Shown piece after piece: positions 26,308-35,349 of a stretch of 50,207 nt of DNA. Location: positions 1-50,207 of the forward strand of contig JADFZS010000021.1 in assembly GCA_015232405.1 (NCBI GenBank), read 5' to 3'. The number at the start of each line of letters is the position of its first letter. The first letter of the stretch is position 1. The translations under genes and the position numbers were made by a program. The DNA comes from Magnetococcales bacterium. Its GTDB lineage: Bacteria > Pseudomonadota > Magnetococcia > Magnetococcales > JADFYX01. The notes beneath the pieces were generated by a model that was not told where the DNA came from, ran no database searches, and saw only the letters and a list, made by a program, of their open reading frames with translations.

Positions 26308-27543
26308 CTACCACTTGATTTCAACTTCTCGTAACCTTTTTTCATCCGCTTTTACAATAGTAAAAGTAATATGCTGGAACTTGATTTTCTGACCCACATG
26401 GGGAATATCAGCTGCCAGTTCCATGAGAAAACCACCCAAAGTTTCATAGGGTCCGTCTGGGATTCTTATATCCCATTCTTCCTTCATTGATATCAGGTCT
26501 ACTCGAGGATTAGCAATAAAATGTCTATCTGAAATACGCTGGACAAAACCGTCAGATATGGACTCCTCGTTGTCATATTCATCCTCTATCTCACCAACAA
26601 TACGCTCCATGATATCTTCCAAGGTGATGATACCTTCAGCAGCACCATATTCATCAACCATTACCGCCATACGCTCACCAGAATTACGAAACTCTTCCAA
26701 GAGATCCTCAATACTTTTGGAAGCTGATACATAACGAATGGGTTTCATATGCTCTTTTATCTTGGAGTCTTCAGAAATTCCCAAACAGTTACTTGCATCA
26801 AATACTCCGATAATTTGGTACACCTGACCCTTGAACACGGGCAGCCTTAAGTGTGACTTCTCCCATGCTGTTTTTTGTGCCTCACCACTGGTTACAGTAT
26901 CAGGTATGGAGACTATATCGATCAAGGGAATGGCGATGTCTCGTACTTTGGTTTCGCCAAAGTTGAACATACGGCGAATCATATTTTTTTCCACCTGCTG
27001 CACATCACCCTGTGATGCAGGCATTTGCAACATTAAATCTATCTCTTTACGTAAAGAGAAGTGGGATTGATGGCTCTTACCAGCAATACGGGCCAGCAAA
27101 CGGGTAATAGCACTGAACACCAGCAAAATAGGATAGAAGATAAAAGATACACCCTTTAAAATAAAGATAATTCTAGGGGTGATTACATCAGCTTTTTGCT
27201 GGAATATGCTCTTGGGTACAATTTCACCAAATACCCAGATAAGAGGAGCGGCAATGGCGATAGCTATCCAGCTATACTCTTTACCAAAAAGTTGCACTGC
27301 CAACAGAGTTGCCAAGGTGGTGTTGGTAACAATGGCAATATTGGTTCCTATCAATGTGGTAGAGAGCAACCACTCCGGCTTTTCCAACATTTTCAAAGCC
27401 AGTTTAGCACCTTTATTCCCCTTGGCTGCTTTGTGACGCAATTTCATGCGATCAGCACTTACAACCCCAATCTCAGCACCAGAGAAAAAAGCCTCCATCA
27501 TAAGACAGAGCAGCATCAAAAGAATAATTACAGGAATATCCAT
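26308..27543 (-). CDS. CNNM/CorC-family transporter (DUF21-CBS-CorC), copy 2
   Basis: A 411-residue member of the HlyC/CorC (CNNM) family linked to Mg2+/Co2+ transport. The DUF21 membrane domain (about 1-175) has AFFSGAEIGVVSADR and VFGEIVPKSIFQQ. A CBS pair follows at about 195-325, containing MVDEYGAAEGIITLEDIMERIVGEI split across its second half. The C-terminal CorC domain is at about 340-411 (LGGFLMEL, FTIVKADEKRLREVEI). CBS domains in this family bind ATP-Mg. It follows its larger paralog with one base between them, and precedes the DUF1538 pair. Confidence 0.92.
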   Translation of the reverse strand: MDIPVIILLMLLCLMMEAFFSGAEIGVVSADRMKLRHKAAKGNKGAKLALKMLEKPEWLLSTTLIGTNIAIVTNTTLATLLAVQLFGKEYSWIAIAIAAPLIWVFGEIVPKSIFQQKADVITPRIIFILKGVSFIFYPILLVFSAITRLLARIAGKSHQSHFSLRKEIDLMLQMPASQGDVQQVEKNMIRRMFNFGETKVRDIAIPLIDIVSIPDTVTSGEAQKTAWEKSHLRLPVFKGQVYQIIGVFDASNCLGISEDSKIKEHMKPIRYVSASKSIEDLLEEFRNSGERMAVMVDEYGAAEGIITLEDIMERIVGEIEDEYDNEESISDGFVQRISDRHFIANPRVDLISMKEEWDIRIPDGPYETLGGFLMELAADIPHVGQKIKFQHITFTIVKADEKRLREVEIKW

Positions 27544-27544
27544 A

Positions 27545-28912
27545 TTATTTATTATCCTTATCTATATCTTTTGTAGAGTTATCAGCTTGGTTATCCGGTT
27601 TTGCACTGTCATTTTCTGAGATATCTAAATCCATAAACTCTTCAGAATTTTTATCCCTGCGACACTCAATAGCCAAAATTCTATTTTTAGCAACCTTGAC
27701 AATGGTAAATTTCCAACCATCGGCTTTAACAATACAACCCTCTTCTGGTAGCTCTCCTACCCTGTGCAACAACCAACCACCAATTGTAGTTGCTATGTTT
27801 CTGGAGAGATCCGATTTCATTGTTTTATTAAATTTGGCAATGGTCATATCACCATCCACCTCAACAACAGAAACACCATTTACATCTAAAGTGGCTTCAC
27901 CATCAGGCTCAGGAACATGTTGCAGTGATCCAAAAATCGCCCCTAACAGATCATCCATGGTTACAAGACCGATTATACCACCAAACTCATCCAACACCAT
28001 GGCAATGGAGAGCCGCTGTTTTCTGAATTTAAAAAAGAGATCGGTAACAGATTTTGACTTGGGGACAAACATCGGTTTTCTTAGCAGACTTTTTATTCCT
28101 TCGGTATCAAGTTGGGCTAATTTGATGTTGGGGTCCATTAAATCACGTACATGGATAATACCGATTATGTTGTCACTTTTGTTCTGATAAACAGGTACTC
28201 TTGTGGGTGAGGCAGTATGCAATTTTTTGACAATCTGATTTACAGGAGTATCAATTGAGATCATAAACATGTTGGAGCGTGGGGTCATCAACTCCATAAC
28301 AGTCTTATTGCCAAAATCAAAAATATTATCGATAAACTGTCGCTCTGTTTTATCCAACGCACCCTCATCAGCAGCCTGTACCGCTAATGTTCTGACCATA
28401 TCTTCAGTGATAATATTGCCCTTGCTGCGCTGTTTACCAATTAACAAAGTGGTGAGTTTGTCAGCGATATAACGAATGGCAATTCGCAAAGGGGTGATGT
28501 ATTTGGCAAAAATTTCTAAAAATGGAGTTACCGTTGAGGCAAAGCGAACATTATGTTTCATCGCCAATGTTTTTGGGGTTATCTCACCAAAAAGTAGAAG
28601 AATTGGCAGCATGATAAATATGTTTACCCACCATTTTTCTTCACCACCCATCAACTGCATAACCAATGTAGCAGAAATAACAGAAGCAGAAACATTAACC
28701 AGTTCGTTGCCAATCAAGATGGTAACAATAAGACGACGTGGTTCGTTTAGAAGAGTTCTTACAAGCCCTATCCGTGGATTTCTATCCATCTCCATCTGCT
28801 CTAGCTGGGTCTGATTTAGGGAGAAAAGCGCAGTCTCTGAACCAGAGAAAAACCCTGAAAGCCCCAACAGCCCTACAAATAGGGCTAATTCTAGAAGTAT
28901 TACTGGGTCCAT
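27545..28912 (-). CDS. CNNM/CorC-family transporter (DUF21-CBS-CorC), copy 1
   Basis: A 455-residue protein with the same architecture as the next gene: DUF21 with GFFSGSETALFSLNQ and LFGEITPKTLAMKH, a CBS pair at about 210-345 (PTRVPVYQN, LDEFGGIIGLVTMDDLLGAI), then CorC. The Glu of the GEI motif after the second CBS is replaced (GAIFGSLQ), unlike in copy 2, so the two have diverged in function. A Lys/Asp-rich tail of about 30 residues is unique to this copy. It is the first gene of the five-gene minus-strand operon. Confidence 0.92.
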   Translation of the reverse strand: MDPVILLELALFVGLLGLSGFFSGSETALFSLNQTQLEQMEMDRNPRIGLVRTLLNEPRRLIVTILIGNELVNVSASVISATLVMQLMGGEEKWWVNIFIMLPILLLFGEITPKTLAMKHNVRFASTVTPFLEIFAKYITPLRIAIRYIADKLTTLLIGKQRSKGNIITEDMVRTLAVQAADEGALDKTERQFIDNIFDFGNKTVMELMTPRSNMFMISIDTPVNQIVKKLHTASPTRVPVYQNKSDNIIGIIHVRDLMDPNIKLAQLDTEGIKSLLRKPMFVPKSKSVTDLFFKFRKQRLSIAMVLDEFGGIIGLVTMDDLLGAIFGSLQHVPEPDGEATLDVNGVSVVEVDGDMTIAKFNKTMKSDLSRNIATTIGGWLLHRVGELPEEGCIVKADGWKFTIVKVAKNRILAIECRRDKNSEEFMDLDISENDSAKPDNQADNSTKDIDKDNK

Positions 28913-29087
28913 AATGTTAAACAGTTCTCCTTGAAATACAAAAAAGAGTTAAATTTTTTAATAACAATAACTTGCCAAAATTTATTGCTTTTCAAGCCAC
29001 AATTGGCAGTAGTTGATGACGCTGACCTTGGCGAAAAAACCAATTTACAAACCTGGATTCATAGTTACATGCAAAAAAGTTATTCAA

Positions 29088-30530
29088 TTAAGAACCCACA
29101 CAAGATATACACTCCTGATAATCTGCAAGTGAGTTATGGAGCAATGCTCTTATATGGTCAGTTGTTTTTGTGCTATTCCAAACTTCATCAAGCCCCGCAT
29201 TTTTGATATTGCCCAAGGGAATTTGACTATTAATATCGCTGCAACATGGTGTGACTGTTCCATCCCATAAAATATTTAGCTTATAAAAAGGTTCCTGACA
29301 TTTAGGGATGAGCAACTTAGTTGCCCTCTTTTTATCGTAGCTGCGTATACTTCCATCATTTGCATAAAACTTCTGATCATATGAGCGACCTAGTTCGATC
29401 ATGGATATCTGATCTACATAAGGTTTTAATTCGCTATAAAAACCAGCAATCTTGTTGCGAGTTGCAACAGTGTCATCAGGAATTATAGTCGAAATACGTA
29501 AAAGTACACTCTTATCCAGCCCCTCTTCAAGTCGCTCTTTATGAAAAGCTTTTAATGCTTTTACTGTCTGGCTCCAAGAGGCCCCAACACGAATTTTTTC
29601 AAAACTTTCTGGACTTATTCCATCCAGAGAGATACCAATGATATCTGGTGCTGCAACAAGAAGTTTTTTCCGCACCTCTTTGTTGCTTAATAACATAGCG
29701 TTGGTCTGGATACCTATCTCGGCCCCTTTCTCTTTGGCCTGAGTGATGAATTTATAGATATTTTTGTTTAGTAGTGGCTCACCAAGAAAATAAAATTTAA
29801 TTAAACCAGGAGTTATGATGCTGTGGTCAACTGTTTCATCATAAAGATAAGGTAATTTTGAGATATCTTGAATACCCGACCATGAGGACAATATTTTGTC
29901 AAAAACCTCCTGACCAAGCATCCCTTCACCGCGCACCATTTCATTACGTGTGCACATTACACACTGCAAATTACAGGAGTTTGTCGGCTCTATTTGTAAT
30001 AATGCTGGTGAGTTGTGGCGATAGTATAAACACTCTTGTGAATTATGATCTTTGTATTTGTAAATCCTTGCAATAAAATCACTCTCTATGGAGTTTCTAC
30101 TAGAAGCACTGCCAGCAAGCTTTAAAAAAACAGTAGCCAATTTAGCCGCAAGCAGACCCAGTTTAACGAGTACATGTTGTATACTGGAATTATTGACAAT
30201 CTGCAATGTTATACTTGATTTACTTGTGATCTCAACAACCTGTTGGGAAATTTTACCACCCAGGACAAGCTGCTGGTTATTTAGAGATGGGATTTGCAGA
30301 TAATCGTTTAAACAGGCCAACAGAGTGCTGCTTATGTTGATAACTTTATCCAATTCGTGGAGAAAATAGTGACAATAGAGCTGGGTGTATAGTGCCTGAA
30401 TATGTGCAGGGTCTGTTTCTAAAACATTTTGCGCCAGATCACGGGCCTTGTTAAACTGACAACCATTTAATATTACGGATATATCTTGTGTAAAAGTGCT
30501 GTTTTTGGTGGTTTCTTCCCGGACTTGCAT
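29088..30530 (-). CDS. Radical SAM/SPASM domain protein
   Basis: A 480-residue protein. Residues 1-110 form an N-terminal helical region with TPR-like character (ARDLAQNVLETDPAHIQALY). The radical SAM domain starts near residue 183 with SCNLQCVMC, the CX3CX2C motif for the SAM-binding cluster. It continues with GEPLLN, IGIQTNAMLL and IGISLDGISPESFEKIR. A SPASM domain with Cys at about 405-480 (IPKC, TPCCSD, CISCVG) holds extra clusters. SPASM enzymes modify peptides or proteins or other small molecules. No precursor peptide or transporter is adjacent, so the substrate is unknown. Confidence 0.88.
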   Translation of the reverse strand: MQVREETTKNSTFTQDISVILNGCQFNKARDLAQNVLETDPAHIQALYTQLYCHYFLHELDKVINISSTLLACLNDYLQIPSLNNQQLVLGGKISQQVVEITSKSSITLQIVNNSSIQHVLVKLGLLAAKLATVFLKLAGSASSRNSIESDFIARIYKYKDHNSQECLYYRHNSPALLQIEPTNSCNLQCVMCTRNEMVRGEGMLGQEVFDKILSSWSGIQDISKLPYLYDETVDHSIITPGLIKFYFLGEPLLNKNIYKFITQAKEKGAEIGIQTNAMLLSNKEVRKKLLVAAPDIIGISLDGISPESFEKIRVGASWSQTVKALKAFHKERLEEGLDKSVLLRISTIIPDDTVATRNKIAGFYSELKPYVDQISMIELGRSYDQKFYANDGSIRSYDKKRATKLLIPKCQEPFYKLNILWDGTVTPCCSDINSQIPLGNIKNAGLDEVWNSTKTTDHIRALLHNSLADYQECISCVGS

Positions 30531-30974
30531 AATTTAAAATATCCACATCTGATTTCTCTTTATATCTCCCCTACTATCAAACACCATCAAAAAATAATCA
30601 ACTCCTTTTAAAACAAGAAAAATTATCCACCTTTCAAACTACGACAGCCCACTGCTTTATTTAGTCAACATTGTGTTATACATTTAATAACGATTGCTTA
30701 AAAATTTATTAAACTGTTTAGATGATGGATATGCATTTTAAAAGCTTTATTTTGGGTTGTTCAGATAAAAAACAGATCAAAAAGCCCTAAATTTCAGGCA
30801 TATTATTGATAAACTAGAGAGCCGGTTCAACTCTGACACTGGACAATATGGCTAAATGGGGTAGATAATTCACACCTATACAAATAACAGTGCAGATGTT
30901 TGTTGAAACCTAGAATTTTAAATAGTTTAGGGACAACTGCCATATCTGGGTTTTTAGTTAATTAAAGGTAAAGC
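30531..30974. other. Divergent intergenic region
   Basis: This 444-bp AT-rich region separates the divergent SPASM gene and antiporter gene and should hold both promoters. AAAGGT lies six bases before the antiporter ATG. I see no operator, repeat or small gene I can support. Confidence 0.45.
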
Positions 30975-32192
30975 ATGAATTTGATTGATCTTAGCTCCAT
31001 AAACAGCCCTGCATCCGTGATGTTGATTCTTGGTGGAGTTTTTCTTCTTTCAGTGGTGGCCGATTATCTAGGAGAGAGAATTCGCCTACCCAGAATTAGT
31101 TTTTTACTTCTGATAGGTCTCTGTGTTGGCCCCCTTGGTCTAAATATAATATCCACTAACGGTGAACATCAATGGCTCTCAGTGGCAGCGGATATTGCCC
31201 TGGTTTTAGTGGGCTTTATGCTCGGTGGTCACTTTACCATCTCTGCTATCAGGGAAAATGGCTTGGCGGTTATGTGGTTCTCCGTCGCTATTGTGGTGGC
31301 CTCGATAACAGTCATGTTTGTTGGTCTTTTAATGTTGGGGGCATCTGTTGAAGTCGCCTTATTGTTAGCAGGTATTGCCACGGCAACAGATCCAGCAGCG
31401 GTGATTGATGTGATTAAAGAGACAAGGGCCAAAGGTGTTTTTACCAACACCTTAATGGGAATAGTCGCCATTGATGACGCCCTTGGCTTGATAGCTTTTA
31501 GTGTTCTGTTGGCTGTGGCCCAATCTTTTAATGGTGGAACTGAGTGGGGTCATGTTCTGTTTAGCCTCTGGGAGATTGGCGGTGCTCTGATTTTGGGTGG
31601 TGGCCTGGGTTTTATCATGGCCCGTACACTATCTTATTTCCATGATGAAAACTGCCCAAAACAGAAAGATCGTATCTTTATGGATACACTGGGTTTTGTA
31701 CTTTTATGTGGTGGTCTGGCCTTCTATTTACATTTTTCATTCCTGTTGGCATCAATGGCATTGGGCATGGTTGTTGTTAATATGATACCTAGAAATTGTG
31801 TGCAAATTTTCCACTCAATTGAGGGTATCGCTTGGCCGTTTCTCACCCTTTTCTTTGTTTTTGCCGGAGCATCATTACAGCCCGATTCACTACCACAAAT
31901 CGGTTTGATAGGCTTGGGCTATGTTGTGTTGAGAATTTTTGGCAGAATTGTTGGTGGTTGGATTGGCGGATTAAAATCAGAAAAAGTCATGCGTAACTGG
32001 ATGGGGTTATCTTTGATGCCCCAAGCTGGCATCGCCCTGGGCATGGCTCTAGTAGCAGTGCAACAGTTTCCTCATCTACAGGATACCATCTTGCCAATTG
32101 TTGTTGGTTCAACAGTGCTGTTTCAAATTATCGGTCCAATTTTAACCCGTCTGGCTCTGGTGAGAGCTAAAGATGCGCAAAAACCCCAATAA
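30975..32192 (+). CDS. Cation/proton antiporter (CPA family)
   Basis: A 405-residue membrane protein with about 12 helices. Hallmarks of Na+(K+)/H+ exchangers are present: RLPRISFLLLIGLCVGPLG near residue 37, the ion-site motif ATATDPAAVIDVIKE near residues 136-150, and AIDDALGLI near 164 with paired Asp. There is no C-terminal TrkA or CBS domain, so it is a short form. It exchanges monovalent cations for protons across the inner membrane. Ion specificity cannot be read from the sequence. It stands alone upstream of an unrelated ankyrin gene. Confidence 0.9.
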   Translation: MNLIDLSSINSPASVMLILGGVFLLSVVADYLGERIRLPRISFLLLIGLCVGPLGLNIISTNGEHQWLSVAADIALVLVGFMLGGHFTISAIRENGLAVMWFSVAIVVASITVMFVGLLMLGASVEVALLLAGIATATDPAAVIDVIKETRAKGVFTNTLMGIVAIDDALGLIAFSVLLAVAQSFNGGTEWGHVLFSLWEIGGALILGGGLGFIMARTLSYFHDENCPKQKDRIFMDTLGFVLLCGGLAFYLHFSFLLASMALGMVVVNMIPRNCVQIFHSIEGIAWPFLTLFFVFAGASLQPDSLPQIGLIGLGYVVLRIFGRIVGGWIGGLKSEKVMRNWMGLSLMPQAGIALGMALVAVQQFPHLQDTILPIVVGSTVLFQIIGPILTRLALVRAKDAQKPQ

Positions 32193-32284
32193 ATCCAGCT
32201 TAAAAACAGTTTGCATTCCCCCACATAACCTAATATATTTCAGGAAGTAGATTTAAATATTAAATATTGGGGAAGCAAATCATT

Positions 32285-33016
32285 ATGGCAAAACATCTAT
32301 CAGCTCTGTTTTTTATTGTCTGCATCTCCCTATCTGCAACCGGGTATGCAGAAAAAAAAGATCTGGAAAAATATCTGCTAAACAATATTAAAACCACAAT
32401 GATAGATGTAAATGCTACAGGTTCCAGAGGTTCCACACTGTTACACTGGGCTGCTAAAAATGGTTATCCTACAATTGTGCAGTATTTAATTGAAAAAGGG
32501 GCAGACACGACACGTTTTGATAACTATGGCACTACCCCTATTCAAGCAGCCATTGATGGCATGACTCCAAATACCGGAAAAATTGTTCACCTTTTACAAG
32601 AGGCCATAGCCAAAAAAAAGAGGCAGAAAAAATCTCAATCGGGTAGCGACTCCCCTGGCCAAATGGATGGTGATACAACGGCTGACGACTCAACCTCTTT
32701 TGATTCATCATCCTCAAGCAATAGTGGGAAAAGTACAGCTGAGATATTAAAAGCAAAAGATCTTGAGATAAAACTGTTGCGAAAAAAAATTGCCAAGTTA
32801 AAAAAATCACCAAATAGATTAGGAAGCCGGAAATCTTCCAAGAATAAAAACAGTAAACTTGTAAAATCACTTCGCAACGAGCTAGAAGAGACCAAAGCAA
32901 AACTATCAACCGTTACAAAAGAAAACAGTCAGCTAAAAAAGCAGGTTAGCTCCCTGAACATTTTTGATTATTATAAAATTGAATACATGTTTAAAACGGA
33001 GAAACTGGGCAAATAA
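32285..33016 (+). CDS. Exported ankyrin-repeat protein with coiled coil
   Basis: A 243-residue protein. From ATG 32285 a signal peptide covers residues 1-23 (ending ATGYA), and GGGGAAG lies upstream. Two ankyrin repeats follow (GSTLLHWAAKNGYPTIVQYLIEKGAD in part, then NYGTTPIQAAIDG) at about 45-100. A Ser/Asp-rich linker spans 115-145, and a basic coiled coil (KAKDLEIKLLRKKIAKLKK and later NELEETKAKLSTVTKEN) runs from 150 to 225. It is probably periplasmic and acts through protein contacts. Partner and function are unknown. The next gene begins 22 bases later, so the two may be cotranscribed. Confidence 0.75.
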   Translation: MAKHLSALFFIVCISLSATGYAEKKDLEKYLLNNIKTTMIDVNATGSRGSTLLHWAAKNGYPTIVQYLIEKGADTTRFDNYGTTPIQAAIDGMTPNTGKIVHLLQEAIAKKKRQKKSQSGSDSPGQMDGDTTADDSTSFDSSSSSNSGKSTAEILKAKDLEIKLLRKKIAKLKKSPNRLGSRKSSKNKNSKLVKSLRNELEETKAKLSTVTKENSQLKKQVSSLNIFDYYKIEYMFKTEKLGK

Positions 33017-33038
33017 TTATTTTATCAGGAGAGTATGA

Positions 33039-33389
33039 ATGAACACAGAAGATCAATCCGCTGTTGATGCTCCTCCAATGACAATTGTTCAAAGAAAAAG
33101 CAGACGCAATAAGCCTAGCCTGCACAGTTGGAATATGTGCATTGCTGCTGTCTCGCTTTTGGTAGCTTTTTACTGGATGGTTCTCTATAGAATAACCTGG
33201 TCTTTGGAGTGGAGTTTTTTGGCTCTGTGCGCAACTATTGTTGCAGGTCTGGTTTCTGCTTTTGATCTAGCATTTAGACACTCCCACTTTCGCCGGGATG
33301 ATGACAATCTGCCACTGTTTGAGATTGTTATTGTTGTGATATCAATCTCATCTGCAGCCATGCTTTATTTCAGAACCCTTGCCGATTAA
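33039..33389 (+). CDS. Small membrane protein, unknown
   Basis: A 116-residue protein with a charged N-terminus (residues 1-32) and three hydrophobic segments near 33-50, 58-77 and 92-110. Between the second and third lies a His/Arg/Asp-rich loop (FRHSHFRRDDDN). AGGAGAG lies about eight bases before the ATG. It follows the ankyrin gene by 22 bases and may share its transcript. I do not recognise a family. Confidence 0.65.
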   Translation: MNTEDQSAVDAPPMTIVQRKSRRNKPSLHSWNMCIAAVSLLVAFYWMVLYRITWSLEWSFLALCATIVAGLVSAFDLAFRHSHFRRDDDNLPLFEIVIVVISISSAAMLYFRTLAD

Positions 33390-33426
33390 ATATAATTTAC
33401 CGCCTAAAAAAAACTGATACAACTTG

Positions 33427-33488
33427 GTCTTAAAAAAATTTTACACCATTTTCAACTCAAAACATGTTACCTTTCAGGTTTTTAAGAC
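33427..33488. repeat. Inverted repeat in the leader of the orphan sensor gene
   Basis: Perfect ten-base arms, GTCTTAAAAA (33427-33436) and TTTTTAAGAC (33479-33488), lie 42 bases apart, just upstream of the gene at 33516. It could be a weak terminator for the upstream pair or an mRNA leader structure. Confidence 0.45.
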
Positions 33489-33515
33489 TAAAAAACCAGA
33501 CAGGGGCTTAACAAG

Positions 33516-34148
33516 ATGTCCAACATTAAAACCGCAACAAAACTTCATATAACTATCGCTTTATTTACAATTATAATCTTATATTTAATGAATTTGCTTC
33601 ACGGAAACATCAACGCTTTCAACGACTCCTGGAACAACTACATAAATCAAATCGCCAGTCGGCAAATTCTACTACAAGATGTGAAGACACATTTTGGTTA
33701 TGGTGGAGCTATTCACGATTTTAAAAATTATCTTATTAGAAACCAGGACAACTACCATAAAACGGCTGATGAACATTTTAAAGAAATTTTAATTAATATC
33801 AAATATTACAGAGAGATTTCCAACCTTAGTGAAATTGAAAAAGAGGCCCTGAACAATATCGAAGATGTAGTTAACAACTATCAAAAACAGCTCGCAATTG
33901 TTGTGCTTATGAATAAAGAAGGGGCCAGCGTTAAAAAGATCGACCAAATTGTTAAGGTCGATGATACCGCCGCGATAAAAGCATTTAAAATACTGCAACT
34001 AGAGTATGATACTTTAACCGCCCAAAGGTCACAATCAATCAAAAATTGGGGTAAGTCTAGCTATAAATACACATTTTCCCTATTTATATTGATCGCTCTT
34101 TTCTCGCTAGCTTTTGGCAAGGTTGTTACCAGATTTGTCCGGGAGTAG
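33516..34148 (+). CDS. Orphan chemoreceptor-type sensor domain
   Basis: A 210-residue protein with one transmembrane helix near residues 10-27, a helical periplasmic region and a second helix near 185-204, ending at VTRFVRE where a HAMP domain would normally begin. The segment HFGYGGAIHDFKNYLIR near residues 59-75 resembles a motif I recall from sensor regions of chemoreceptors and diguanylate cyclases. There is no signalling output domain after the second helix and no continuing frame. It may be a free-standing sensor subunit or a relic of a larger receptor. GGGGC lies about ten bases before the ATG. Confidence 0.65.
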   Translation: MSNIKTATKLHITIALFTIIILYLMNLLHGNINAFNDSWNNYINQIASRQILLQDVKTHFGYGGAIHDFKNYLIRNQDNYHKTADEHFKEILINIKYYREISNLSEIEKEALNNIEDVVNNYQKQLAIVVLMNKEGASVKKIDQIVKVDDTAAIKAFKILQLEYDTLTAQRSQSIKNWGKSSYKYTFSLFILIALFSLAFGKVVTRFVRE

Positions 34149-34221
34149 AGTTAATGCTCTTGTTACCTGTTTTCAACCTATTACAAGGAATAAACCAAAA
34201 GAGTATATTTTGATGTATAGC

Positions 34222-34373
34222 AATTTCAAATCAAAAATAAACAGCCAAAAGCAAAACCTTGGGAGGTCTTGCAGGCCCCCAAACCCCCACGCTTTTAAAT
34301 GTAAAGACTTAAAAACAAAGGCAAAACCTTGGGCTTTACCCAAACCCACCAGGGAAATAATTTCCCTGGACCC
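34222..34373. repeat. 152-bp repeat, left arm (inverted partner at 35350-35501)
   Basis: This element reappears in inverted orientation at 35350-35501. By hand alignment the arms have equal length (152 bases, no gaps) and about 21 mismatches. Inside the arm a 13-base GCAAAACCTTGGG block occurs twice, at 34251-34263 and 34321-34333, so each arm is itself built of two related halves. A hairpin, CCAGGGAAA with TTTCCCTGG, closes its inner end near 34349-34369. It looks like a dispersed palindromic element. Confidence 0.85.
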
Positions 34374-34426
34374 ATAATAATAAAAATATTTTTTTTGTCC
34401 AACTTTGGCTTGATCTAACTATATTC

Positions 34427-35308
34427 ATGTTAAATTATCACATGCCGTTGTACCGTCCCCCTTCTGAGGGGAACAACCTGATTATACAGGCTACTTTGGG
34501 CTGTAGTTTTAATCGTTGTACATTTTGCTCCATGTATTACGACAAGGAATATACTGCCCGTCCATTGGAAGATGTTCTGATGGATATTGATTTAGGAGCA
34601 AAATATTGGCCCCATGCAAGGCGGGTATTTCTAGCCGATGGTGATGCGCTGGTTTTGCCCACTGATCATCTGATAAAAATATTGGATCATCTTGCACTGC
34701 GTCTGCCTAAACTGTCCCGTGTTTCATGTTATGCCCTGCCGGCAAACCTACTAAAAAAATCTGTTTTGGAGCTAACTCAACTACAAGAGCACAAACTAAA
34801 TTTATTATATTATGGCATTGAGAGTGGTCATGCTCCCCTATTAAAAATAATCCATAAAGGGGCAACCCCAGCCGGAATGATTGAGGGGCTGATAAAAGCC
34901 GATCAAGCAAAGATGAAGGTATCGGCAACGGTGGTTTTGGGGTTAGGGGGAGAAGCTGGCTACAAAGATCATATTGACGACACAGTTGAGCTACTTAAAA
35001 AGGCTCCTATAAACTATCTTTCAACCCTCCAGCTCTATCTTGAAAGTTCGGTTAGGGAACGGTTTTTGGCACAGTTTAAATCCGGTTTCAAGTTTCAAGA
35101 TGATCTAGCAATTTTGAGTGAGCAATACCGTTTTATTGATAAACTAACAGAGCTACCAAAACGGGTAATATTCCGCTCCAACCACGCCTCCAACGCCCTG
35201 GCATTGGCTGGCAACCTGCCCAAAGATCGCATGCGATTGTTATCAGAAATAAAAGCAGCTCAAAGTGGAACCGCAGCTCTGCGCCCAGATTTTTTAAGGG
35301 GTTTATAG
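34427..35308 (+). CDS. Radical SAM protein inside an inverted-repeat cassette
   Basis: A 293-residue radical SAM enzyme. The cluster motif is GCSFNRCTFCSMY near residues 25-37; four residues separate the first two Cys (CX4CX2C) instead of the usual three, which I believe is typical of this subgroup. Further signs are FLADGDALVL near 69-78, a GIESGHAPLLKIIHKG segment near 138, and VVLGLGGE near 167. No TRAM, SPASM or B12 domain is present. The substrate is unknown. The gene is alone and bounded on both sides by the 152-bp repeat. An internal ATG at 34442 (MPLYRPPSEGNN) is an equally good start; neither has a clear ribosome binding site. Confidence 0.85.
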   Translation: MLNYHMPLYRPPSEGNNLIIQATLGCSFNRCTFCSMYYDKEYTARPLEDVLMDIDLGAKYWPHARRVFLADGDALVLPTDHLIKILDHLALRLPKLSRVSCYALPANLLKKSVLELTQLQEHKLNLLYYGIESGHAPLLKIIHKGATPAGMIEGLIKADQAKMKVSATVVLGLGGEAGYKDHIDDTVELLKKAPINYLSTLQLYLESSVRERFLAQFKSGFKFQDDLAILSEQYRFIDKLTELPKRVIFRSNHASNALALAGNLPKDRMRLLSEIKAAQSGTAALRPDFLRGL

Positions 35309-35349
35309 GATGTGTAAATTATAAAATAATAATAGGTTTTTACTATTGG

